Shown here: one piece after another, positions 6,562-12,912 of the stretch | Layout of the letters: every line of letters starts with the position of its first letter | How positions within the stretch are numbered: position 1 is the stretch's first letter | Assembly: GCA_015233265.1 (NCBI GenBank) | Contig: JADFXZ010000049.1 | Location: 1-14,034, forward strand | DNA length: 14,034 nt | Direction of reading: 5' to 3' | Origin: Nitrospirota bacterium | GTDB lineage: Bacteria > Nitrospirota > Thermodesulfovibrionia > Thermodesulfovibrionales > Magnetobacteriaceae | Notes under the pieces: model-generated | Database searches by the model: none | Told to the model about the DNA's origin: nothing | Seen by the model: only the letters and a program-made list of their open reading frames with translations | Position numbers and translations under genes: made by a program

Positions 6562-8091
6562 TCAACTTATGGATTTTAGATTCTCTCTGACTGTTACTGT
6601 ATTGGAATGGTCAGCGCCATAGGTTTCGGTGAAGATTTGAAGTGCCCTTGTGTAATATTCGAGGCCTTTTTCCCTGTCTCCTTTTTCTGACCACGCAGAT
6701 CCAAGGTTGTTAAAATCCCGGCCTACGCTCTGGTGGTTTTCGCCATGTACGCTTATGTCTATCTTTAGCGCTATGCCGTAGTAATCTATTGCCTTTTGGA
6801 GTTCACCAAGACTCCTCCACGCCAGTCCCAGATTGTTATATCTTGTGGCTACCGAGGCGTGATTCTCACCATAAAAGCTGACATCTATCTTTATTGCCTT
6901 CATATAGTAGTCTATCCCTCTATAAAGATACCCCATCGAGCACCACGCCATCCCTATGTTGTTATAGTCTACTGCGATATCTGGATGACTCTCCCCAAGT
7001 ATTTCTAAGTCTATCTCCAGCGCGCGCGTGTAATAATCTATAGCCTTTTTAAAGTCTCTTTTAATGCTCCACGCCGTGCCGAGATTTGAATAGTCCTTTG
7101 CCGTGTTTACGCTTGCACTGCCGTAGATTTTTATATCTATCTCAAGGGCCTTCGTATAACTGTCTATAGATTTATCTGTTTGCCCCAACGCACGCCACGC
7201 TAATCCCATGTTGCAGTATATGGCAGCGATGTCGGAGTTTTCCTCATCGAAACGTGCCCCTGCGGTTGAGATAGCCAAGTTATAATACTCTATCGCCTTT
7301 TGAGCGTTGCCAAGCACACCCCAGGCCAGCCCTATATTGTTATAGAGCATAGAGACGGCGGGGTGTGTGCCGCCTAAGAGGATTTTATCCAGCTCTAAGG
7401 CCTTTTCATAGTATTCGATTGCGGCTGCGGCCTGCCCGGCGCTCCTTAGCGCCATCCCTATGTTGTTGTACCTGCCGACCGTGCGCTGGCTGCCTTGTCC
7501 GTATAACTCAAGGTCAACCTGCAACGCCTTCTGGAAATAATCCACTGCCTTACTATAATTTCCTATGCGATAGAGCGCCATTGCAATGTTGTTGAATCTA
7601 TCGGCTATCGACGGGTGCGACTCCCCATATGTCCTGAGGTCTAGTTCAAGCACCATGATGGCGTACTCTACTGCCCTTTTTTTGTCTCCCAGTATGTCCC
7701 AGGCCATCTGCAGCCGGTCATAAGCGTATGTTATCTGCTGTTCATTTGGTGTATAGTCGTTAAAGTTCATCACTATCTCATCGATAATCGCGTGTATATT
7801 TTCAGCATCGATTGTCTCTGAGATGATTGCTGCTGCCTCGTGTGTTTCGTCGGGGTCAAGCCCTCTGGATATGCCGAAATTTACAAGCAGCTCTTTAAGT
7901 TGTTCATGGTCTATTTCAACATTTCCCTCGATTGTATTGAGCCAGTTGGCAATGCTAAAGAGCAAGGTCTTAAATCCTTCATAAACCAAAACGGTCAGCT
8001 TACCCCTGAGGATTTCTTCGCTGCCGGCTGCGATAGCGTTATCGACACATATGTCTATGAAATACGCAAGAAAGCTCTGCCGCCGTTGCAT
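6562..8091 (-). CDS. Kinesin-light-chain-type TPR repeat protein with unknown N-terminal domain
   Basis: This 509-residue protein has no signal peptide or membrane segment and should be cytoplasmic. Residues 1-118 are a helical, acidic region that I do not recognise. Residues 119-496 are nine consecutive 42-residue tetratricopeptide units, the first degenerate, with the recurring pattern YNNIGLAW...G...KAIDYYxKALEIDLxxYGExHP. The 42-residue period and the NNIG/AW/YGExHP positions mark the TPR_12 or kinesin-light-chain subtype rather than 34-residue TPRs. The last 13 residues are a cap. Such arrays bind protein partners, but nothing shows which. It is the last gene of the minus-strand cluster, 56 nt after the secreted-protein gene, with GGAG at 8102-8105 as a ribosome site. 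The IS66 relic begins 6 bp beyond its stop; the C-terminus looks complete. Confidence 0.85.
   Translation of the reverse strand: MQRRQSFLAYFIDICVDNAIAAGSEEILRGKLTVLVYEGFKTLLFSIANWLNTIEGNVEIDHEQLKELLVNFGISRGLDPDETHEAAAIISETIDAENIHAIIDEIVMNFNDYTPNEQQITYAYDRLQMAWDILGDKKRAVEYAIMVLELDLRTYGESHPSIADRFNNIAMALYRIGNYSKAVDYFQKALQVDLELYGQGSQRTVGRYNNIGMALRSAGQAAAAIEYYEKALELDKILLGGTHPAVSMLYNNIGLAWGVLGNAQKAIEYYNLAISTAGARFDEENSDIAAIYCNMGLAWRALGQTDKSIDSYTKALEIDIKIYGSASVNTAKDYSNLGTAWSIKRDFKKAIDYYTRALEIDLEILGESHPDIAVDYNNIGMAWCSMGYLYRGIDYYMKAIKIDVSFYGENHASVATRYNNLGLAWRSLGELQKAIDYYGIALKIDISVHGENHQSVGRDFNNLGSAWSEKGDREKGLEYYTRALQIFTETYGADHSNTVTVRENLKSIS
6604..7737 (-). repeat. Nine in-phase 126-bp repeats encoding the TPR array
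   Basis: The coding repeat is exactly 126 bp (42 codons) and is repeated nine times with no insertion or deletion, 1134 bp in total. Units differ clearly in sequence; the ninth to second units are recognisable TPR copies and the one nearest the N-terminus is the most diverged. The conserved core is the NNIG-AW helix pair followed by KAIDYY and YGExHP. The strict phase suggests growth by unit duplication followed by divergence. Confidence 0.85.
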
Positions 8092-8103
8092 CTTACGTTA
8101 ACT

Positions 8104-8147
8104 CCATCTCAGAAAGCCCGCGTTAACAAAAAAAGATAGTGAGATGG
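8104..8147 (-). promoter_or_regulatory. 8-bp inverted repeat overlapping the TPR-gene ribosome site
   Basis: CCATCTCA (8104-8111) and TGAGATGG (8140-8147) are perfect inverted copies separated by 28 nt and start directly after the stop of the upstream gene. In the minus-strand message the second arm contains part of the GGAG at 8102-8105 that serves the TPR gene, so a hairpin would cover it. There is no T run after the stem, so it is not a simple terminator. Two CGTTAAC copies (8096-8102 and 8121-8127) also lie here. Confidence 0.35.
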
Positions 8148-9161
8148 CTATTTTTTGGCCCATATCAGCGACGACACGCAGGCGGCCGGTCCTGCGGCGT
8201 TTTGATTGAATCCGAAAAATTTCAAATTGTAATTGTCATTGATGATGTCATTCAGGGCAGTGATTACCGCATCCCTGCTTGCCGAGGAGGTGACGATTGT
8301 CCTTTCTGTTTCGTTTTCTATCAATATGGCAGAAAATGGATTCTTACAGGTCAGTGTTTTGCCGTCGCTGGTACTGATGACGACAAATACGGCGTCAGAC
8401 TGGTGGTCGTCCTTCCCCCATTTATAGGACATAATACGCCCGGCGGCGTGTGCCGTGGTGTTTGAGACATCAAAGGCAAATGGATATGTCCCGGGCGGCG
8501 GTACACTTCTCTGATTAGTAAACGAAAAATACATGGGGAAAGTCCGTCTGCCCTCTGGCCCTTTGATGGAATTTACGGCCTTCCACCTGGCGCCCTCGGC
8601 CTCGTACAGCGTGGCAATCCAGTAGTTGTAGTCATAGGTGATGTGCAGAAACTCAGCCCTTTTGTCTTTGTTAAAGTCAAATAGCCTCTGGAGATAACCA
8701 GGTGAGCTAAAAGGAATAGGGGCACCACTAGAGTCGAACATCAGGGTCATTAGCTCATACTCAGGGGCAGGGGGCACACCCATTATTGGTACATAGACTA
8801 TCAGGTCAGTGATTCCGTTTCCATCAAGGTCTGCCGTTTCGGCCTTATAGCCATCAGTTTTTGTAAAGTTTGCGGTTTGAAACTGCCACTTCTTTCCGCC
8901 CTTGTCCATGCCTGTGAAGATTATGTCGCCGTCTTCGTTATATGTAACGTCTGCCCCCTGCGGACCTATTTGTATCTTTCCAGCGGCATTTTCAGAAGCT
9001 GGTAGTGCTACAGGGGTGGTGTTGAAGACCCTTGCCATTTCTGTTTTTTTAAACGGCAGGAAACTTAGATTAACCGCCTGTGATGTGTGTGGCAGCAAGG
9101 TTAAGAGTAATACGGCAAGTGCCGCGGTTGACAGTGTAGTGTTTTTCAGGTAATTTAACAT
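8148..9161 (-). CDS. Secreted protein with two Ca-binding-like Asp loops (FG-GAP/VCBS-like), function unknown
   Basis: The 337-residue product begins with a Sec signal peptide: YLK, a hydrophobic stretch to about residue 23, and likely cleavage after A29 in HTSQA|VN. There is no lipobox cysteine, so it should be periplasmic or exported. Two calcium-loop-like segments follow: ADLDGNGITDLIVY (D111, D113, N115, D119) and FDFNKDKRAEFLHI (D162, N164, D166, E170), the pattern seen in FG-GAP/VCBS and EF-hand-like loops. Near the C-terminus two cysteines (LTCKNP and AACVSS) may form a disulfide. The rest is unrecognised. It starts 3 nt after the lpxI stop, with an AGGAG (9176-9180) inside lpxI, so it is very likely transcribed with the lipid A genes. 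That suggests an envelope role, which is inference. Confidence 0.75.
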   Translation of the reverse strand: MLNYLKNTTLSTAALAVLLLTLLPHTSQAVNLSFLPFKKTEMARVFNTTPVALPASENAAGKIQIGPQGADVTYNEDGDIIFTGMDKGGKKWQFQTANFTKTDGYKAETADLDGNGITDLIVYVPIMGVPPAPEYELMTLMFDSSGAPIPFSSPGYLQRLFDFNKDKRAEFLHITYDYNYWIATLYEAEGARWKAVNSIKGPEGRRTFPMYFSFTNQRSVPPPGTYPFAFDVSNTTAHAAGRIMSYKWGKDDHQSDAVFVVISTSDGKTLTCKNPFSAILIENETERTIVTSSASRDAVITALNDIINDNYNLKFFGFNQNAAGPAACVSSLIWAKK

Positions 9162-9164
9162 GGT

Positions 9165-9995
9165 CTAATATTTCACTCCTATTATAGAGATTCCGGCCGC
9201 TTGGGCCTCTTTAATAACCGCATCTTTTTGGACTATCAGCGTGTTGCCAGCCTCAAGACCCAGCACCCTGGCCTTTACTTCCTTCATTGCGGCTATAGTG
9301 TCAAGCCCGATAGCTGGATAGTCGAAACGCTTGTCCTGATTAGGTTTGCTGGTTTTTATTACGACAGCACCGCTGCCAGCTAGCTCACCGCCTCTTCTGA
9401 TGGCCATGTCAGTGCCCTCGATTGCCTCTACCGCCATGACAGCCCGTCCCTTTATCACTATGGTCTGCCCGATGTCAAGACGCCCGATTTCCTTCGCTAG
9501 TGGAAAGCCAAAATCAATGTCCTTTTGCTCGTCCTTCGATAGCCCTTTCTTTGTCAAAAGCCCTACAGGGGTTATCATCCCCGATGTGAAGTCTGTTATG
9601 TTTCGCATGGTTATGCCCTCAGAGGCAAACTCCTCAACCAGTGCGTTGAGAATAGAATCGTCGTTATTGTCCTTTAATTTCAACAGAAAAGTCACTGCCC
9701 TCATATCCGGCATCGTCTTATTTTTATAGAGAAGGGACTTTGGCACCTTGCCAGCCATAACGGCCTCGGTCAGGCCTGCCCCTTTTAGTGTCTTAATCAA
9801 TGTGCCGAGTTTGGCCACATTTACTAAGGTTAAGTCATCGACATAACCCCTGAGGGCAGCCTCGTCAACCACCGGCTCAAGCCCAACCGCAAACACCCTA
9901 TAGCCCTGGTGGCGCGCCTCTTGCGCAACTGCCATAGGCAGATATCCCATGCCGGCAATCAGGCCAAGCGTCTTGTTCTCTATGTCTTGCGGCAT
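9165..9995 (-). CDS. lpxI: UDP-2,3-diacylglucosamine pyrophosphatase LpxI
   Basis: LpxI cleaves UDP-2,3-diacylglucosamine to lipid X and UMP, the fourth step of lipid A synthesis, and replaces the unrelated LpxH in many bacteria. The 276-residue protein matches the family (formerly DUF1009): an N-terminal GLIAGMGYLPMAVAQEAR block; a middle KVPKSLLYK...D segment; and a C-terminal catalytic domain with AVEAIEGTDMAIRRGG, VIKTSKPNQDKRFDYPAIG and ISIIGV. Acidic residues in EGTD and RFDYP are the expected active-site region. It overlaps the end of lpxA by 16 nt and has AAGGGG just before its ATG. It should act on the inner face of the cytoplasmic membrane. Confidence 0.93.
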   Translation of the reverse strand: MPQDIENKTLGLIAGMGYLPMAVAQEARHQGYRVFAVGLEPVVDEAALRGYVDDLTLVNVAKLGTLIKTLKGAGLTEAVMAGKVPKSLLYKNKTMPDMRAVTFLLKLKDNNDDSILNALVEEFASEGITMRNITDFTSGMITPVGLLTKKGLSKDEQKDIDFGFPLAKEIGRLDIGQTIVIKGRAVMAVEAIEGTDMAIRRGGELAGSGAVVIKTSKPNQDKRFDYPAIGLDTIAAMKEVKARVLGLEAGNTLIVQKDAVIKEAQAAGISIIGVKY

Positions 9996-10759
9996 ATTCC
10001 CCTTTTATTGTTCGATATAAACTCAATTAGCCTTTTTATCTCGTCTGTCATCTCAAGATCATGTTCGACCTGTTTTATGGCCTCTTTTAAAGTGAGTTTG
10101 TCACGGAAGAGAATCTTATATGCCTTTTTCAGATTCTGAATCTGCTCGTCAGAGAACCCTTTTCGTTTTAAGCCAATGCTGTTGAGGCCGTAGAGTTTTG
10201 CCCTTGCCCCTGAGGCAATCGTAAAGGGTGGGACGTCCTGACCAATCCCGCTAAAGCCGCCAACCATAGAGTATGCGCCGATTCTTGTGAACTGGTGTAC
10301 GGCTACAATGCCGCCGATGACCGCATGGTCTTCGACTTCGACATGTCCGGCAAGCGTGGCCGCGTTTGCCATTACTACGTGGCTTCCTACCTTACAGTCG
10401 TGGGCAATATGAACATATGCCATGATGAAGCAGCTGTCACCTATTTCTGTTATGCCATCTCCGCCTACAGATGCCCTATGTATTGTCGAATATTCTCTGA
10501 TTATTGTATCGTTGCCGATTTTAACGCCTGTTTTTCTGCCATCATATTTTAAATCCTGCGGAGGAAACCCAATGCCGGCAAATGGATGAATGACACAGTT
10601 GCCGCCTATCTCAGTGTTTTCATCAATTACGATATTTGATATTAAGCGTGTGCCTTTGGCTATTTTAACGCCATCGCCGATTATGCAAAACGGGCCGATG
10701 ACTGCATGGTCGTCGATTTCGGTATCAGCACCGACGATGGCTGTGGGGTGTATCTGCAT
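9980..10759 (-). CDS. lpxA: UDP-N-acetylglucosamine O-acyltransferase LpxA
   Basis: LpxA transfers a 3-hydroxyacyl chain from ACP to the 3-OH of UDP-GlcNAc, the first committed step of lipid A synthesis, as a cytosolic homotrimer. The 259-residue protein is a left-handed beta-helix of hexapeptide repeats (from IHPTAIVGADTEI) followed by a helical C-terminus. The catalytic histidine is H120 in YVHIAHDC (E. coli H125). H139 (AGH) and H155 (AVHQF) match E. coli H144 and H160. The acyl-length position equivalent to E. coli G173 is glycine here (G168 in MVGG), which favours a long chain near C14. The ATG follows GGAGG (10770-10774) at 10 nt, and the gene starts 2 nt after fabZ ends. Confidence 0.96.
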   Translation of the reverse strand: MQIHPTAIVGADTEIDDHAVIGPFCIIGDGVKIAKGTRLISNIVIDENTEIGGNCVIHPFAGIGFPPQDLKYDGRKTGVKIGNDTIIREYSTIHRASVGGDGITEIGDSCFIMAYVHIAHDCKVGSHVVMANAATLAGHVEVEDHAVIGGIVAVHQFTRIGAYSMVGGFSGIGQDVPPFTIASGARAKLYGLNSIGLKRKGFSDEQIQNLKKAYKILFRDKLTLKEAIKQVEHDLEMTDEIKRLIEFISNNKRGICRKT

Positions 10760-10761
10760 GG

Positions 10762-11214
10762 TTATTTGTCCTCCACGCCGTCGAGGTCTTTTACATCGGT
10801 TACCATTGCCGTGAATTCAGCCTCTGCCACTGTGTTGTCATCGACTTCCGCTCGGCCAGAAAATCTCCAGACCTTGCCGCGCTTCTGGAGTGACTTTATT
10901 ATGAGTTTCAGGCAGTCTCCTGGCAGCACCGGTTTTCTGAACTTGGCCTTTTCTATGGACATAAAATAGACGGTATTGCCTTCTACTCCAGATTTAAATG
11001 CTAAAATTCCGGATACCTGCGCCAGTGCTTCAACGATTAACACGCCCGGCATTACGGGATTCCCGGGAAAGTGTCCCTGGAAAAACGGCTCGTTTATCGT
11101 TACATTTTTTATCCCAATGGCGCTTTCACCAGGCACCAGCTCGATTACCTTATCGACCATCAGAAAGGGGTATCTATGTGGCAGTGTTTTCATTATCTCC
11201 ATTATATTTATCAT
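10762..11214 (-). CDS. fabZ: 3-hydroxyacyl-[ACP] dehydratase FabZ
   Basis: FabZ dehydrates 3-hydroxyacyl-ACP in fatty acid elongation and competes with LpxA and LpxD for the same substrate, which explains its place between them. The hot-dog fold is plain: IMKTLPHRYPFLMVDKV at the N-terminus, catalytic H48 in FFQGHFPGNPVMPG, and catalytic E62 in VLIVEALAQ. I start at the ATG at 11214, giving MINIMEIMKTLPHRYPF and 150 aa, the usual FabZ length, with GGAGG 10 nt upstream. The frame extends 12 codons to an ATG at 11250, but that start lacks a ribosome site and adds unconserved residues. Confidence 0.95.
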   Translation of the reverse strand: MINIMEIMKTLPHRYPFLMVDKVIELVPGESAIGIKNVTINEPFFQGHFPGNPVMPGVLIVEALAQVSGILAFKSGVEGNTVYFMSIEKAKFRKPVLPGDCLKLIIKSLQKRGKVWRFSGRAEVDDNTVAEAEFTAMVTDVKDLDGVEDK

Positions 11215-11224
11215 AGTGCAAAGT

Positions 11225-11229
11225 CCTCC
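11225..11229 (-). promoter_or_regulatory. Ribosome-binding site deciding the fabZ start
   Basis: The minus strand reads GGAGG at 11229-11225, 10 nt before the ATG at 11214. The in-frame upstream ATG at 11250 has nothing comparable. This supports the shorter FabZ. Confidence 0.6.
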
Positions 11230-11260
11230 GGCGTATATTTCTAAACCCATTACACGGGCC

Positions 11261-12283
11261 TTAGGTATTTTTGTCTTTGGTAATCTCAGCCAGTTGTTTT
11301 TCTAATGAACTGATCCTTTCATTGAGTTCCGGCAGTTTTGCAAACAAGATGTGCGATCTTTTATATTGTAAATGGGGCAGTGAGGGTGAACCCATGTAAG
11401 CGCCTTTCTTAAGATCTTCCATTACGCCGGACTGTGCGCCGACCCTCGTGCCGGCTTCAATTTCCACATGGTCTGCAATACCAACCTGACCGGCAAGTAC
11501 GACATAGTTGCCAAGCGTAGAACTCCCGGCAATCCCTGACTGGGCTATCAGGATTGAATTTTGACCAATCTCTACGTTATGTGCAATTTGGACGAGATTA
11601 TCTATCTTTGTGCCGGCTCCTATTTTTGTAGCTCCAGTAGTAGCCCTGTCTATGGTTGTGTTTGCCCCTATTTCCACATCGTCATCTATTATGACAGTAC
11701 CTACTTGCGGGATTTTTACGAACCGCCCTGCGTCCATTTCATAGCCAAAACCATCTGAGCCTATCACTGCCCCGGGCTGAATTATGACGCGGCTGCCTAT
11801 TGTCACAGATTCGAGTATAGACACGTTGGGATAAATTATACACTCCTGTCCGATAATCGTATTTTCACCTATAAAAACGCCAGGATGTATGACCGTTTTT
11901 TCTCCAATTGAAGCCCCATGGCAGATATACGCCCCGGGATATATGCTGATGTCCTTACCCAGAGTTACACCTTCTGAGATATAAGCGCCAGCTATCACCC
12001 CAAACGCCGTAAATGGCTTTGAATAAAACAGTCTCAGGAGCTTTGAAAACGCCGTAGAGGGGTTGTCAATGACAACCTGATGAATCCTTATATCAGGATG
12101 GGTGCGCTTGATAAGCACGGCGCTTGCCTGAGAGTTTATAAGCCTGCCGGTGAGCTTCGGATCGGTGAGATATGTGATTTGACCATTTTTAGCGTCATTA
12201 ACACCGCACACCCCGCTAATCTCTATGTCGTGGCCGCTTGTGATGCGGCCACCCAACATATCGGCAATTTCGATGAGCTTCAT
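11261..12283 (-). CDS. lpxD: UDP-3-O-acylglucosamine N-acyltransferase LpxD
   Basis: LpxD adds the second 3-hydroxyacyl chain, on the 2-amino group, in the third step of lipid A synthesis. The 340-residue protein shows the three expected parts: an N-terminal uridine-binding domain (LIEIADMLGGRI...ISGV, to about residue 95), a long left-handed beta-helix of hexapeptides (about 96-310; GSDGFGYEMDAGRFVKIPQ is highly typical), and a short C-terminal helix (KLPELNERISSLEKQLAEI). The catalytic histidine is H235 in VQIAHNVEIG (E. coli H239). It lies 8 nt after skp and 46 nt before the chosen fabZ start, in the common bamA-skp-lpxD-fabZ-lpxA order. Confidence 0.96.
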   Translation of the reverse strand: MKLIEIADMLGGRITSGHDIEISGVCGVNDAKNGQITYLTDPKLTGRLINSQASAVLIKRTHPDIRIHQVVIDNPSTAFSKLLRLFYSKPFTAFGVIAGAYISEGVTLGKDISIYPGAYICHGASIGEKTVIHPGVFIGENTIIGQECIIYPNVSILESVTIGSRVIIQPGAVIGSDGFGYEMDAGRFVKIPQVGTVIIDDDVEIGANTTIDRATTGATKIGAGTKIDNLVQIAHNVEIGQNSILIAQSGIAGSSTLGNYVVLAGQVGIADHVEIEAGTRVGAQSGVMEDLKKGAYMGSPSLPHLQYKRSHILFAKLPELNERISSLEKQLAEITKDKNT

Positions 12284-12291
12284 ACGACCAG

Positions 12292-12813
12292 CTATTTTTT
12301 CTTCAGATCGTTGAGTTTCTTTACAATCTTGTCTGTCAGATCAACACTATCCATGGAATACAGCACGGCACCGCTTTCCAGGATTGCTGTATATCCATCA
12401 TCCTTTCCAATTTGGCGAATTATGCTCCTTATATCTGAAAAGACATCTTTTGTCAGGTCGGCCTCTTTTTTTCTCACCTCTTCCTGAGCCTCGGCGGCCA
12501 TTCTCTTCAAGTCTCTGACTGCTGTTGCCATCTCATCCTGCTTTTTCTTCTTTGCGTCTTCGGAAAGGGCAGAGCCTTTTTTCTCTAAATCGGCCTTCAT
12601 AGTGTCTATTGCCTTTTCCTTTTCCTCGATTTTAGTCTGGTGACCTTTTATGTGTACCTCAAGCGCCTCTTTTGCCTTTTTACCAGGCTCTGAGTCATTA
12701 ATCACCTTCTGAATGTCGACGAAACCGATTTTTGCATTCTGCTGCGCCATCGCCGCTGTTGCGGTAAAGATGAGCGCAACTGCCATTACTAACACCATCG
12801 AAACTTTCTTCAT
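12292..12813 (-). CDS. skp: Periplasmic OmpH/Skp-family chaperone
   Basis: Skp is a periplasmic trimeric chaperone that holds unfolded outer-membrane proteins on their way to the Bam complex. The 173-residue product has a clear signal peptide (MKKVSMVLVMAVALIF, cleavage after AMA before QQN). The family opening KIGFVDIQKVINDSEPGKKA follows. A long, strongly charged coiled coil runs from about residue 50 to 125, with many Lys, Glu and Asp (the tentacle arms), and then a C-terminal strand region containing YTAILESGAVLYS. AGGAGG (12818-12823) lies 4 nt before the ATG. Its place directly after bamA and before lpxD is the classical context. Confidence 0.93.
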   Translation of the reverse strand: MKKVSMVLVMAVALIFTATAAMAQQNAKIGFVDIQKVINDSEPGKKAKEALEVHIKGHQTKIEEKEKAIDTMKADLEKKGSALSEDAKKKKQDEMATAVRDLKRMAAEAQEEVRKKEADLTKDVFSDIRSIIRQIGKDDGYTAILESGAVLYSMDSVDLTDKIVKKLNDLKKK

Positions 12814-12837
12814 TTTTCCTCCTAAGTATTTTTCACA

Positions 12838-12871
12838 GTATCAACTCTATGATACCAAAAGATATGATACC
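12838..12871 (-). promoter_or_regulatory. Three TGATAC half-sites upstream of skp
   Basis: GTATCA (12838-12843) and TGATAC (12850-12855) are an inverted pair with a 6-nt loop. A second ATGATACC at 12864-12871 repeats the first one (12849-12856) 15 bp on. The array lies in the 99-nt bamA-skp gap, 14 nt upstream of the skp ribosome site. It could be an operator or RNA hairpin; no regulator is recognised. Confidence 0.35.
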
Positions 12872-12912
12872 CTATTACATCATATTTTAGCAACCAAATG
12901 GGGGCACTCCGA

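Noticed and set aside
6604..7737. Regular 126-bp repeats as a CRISPR or tandem DNA repeat array
   Set aside because: The repeats are coding, in phase and diverged, and are fully explained by nine 42-residue TPR units.
11215..11250. Longer FabZ beginning at the ATG at 11250
   Set aside because: No ribosome site upstream and the 12 added residues are not FabZ-like; the ATG at 11214 has GGAGG at 10 nt and matches the family N-terminus.
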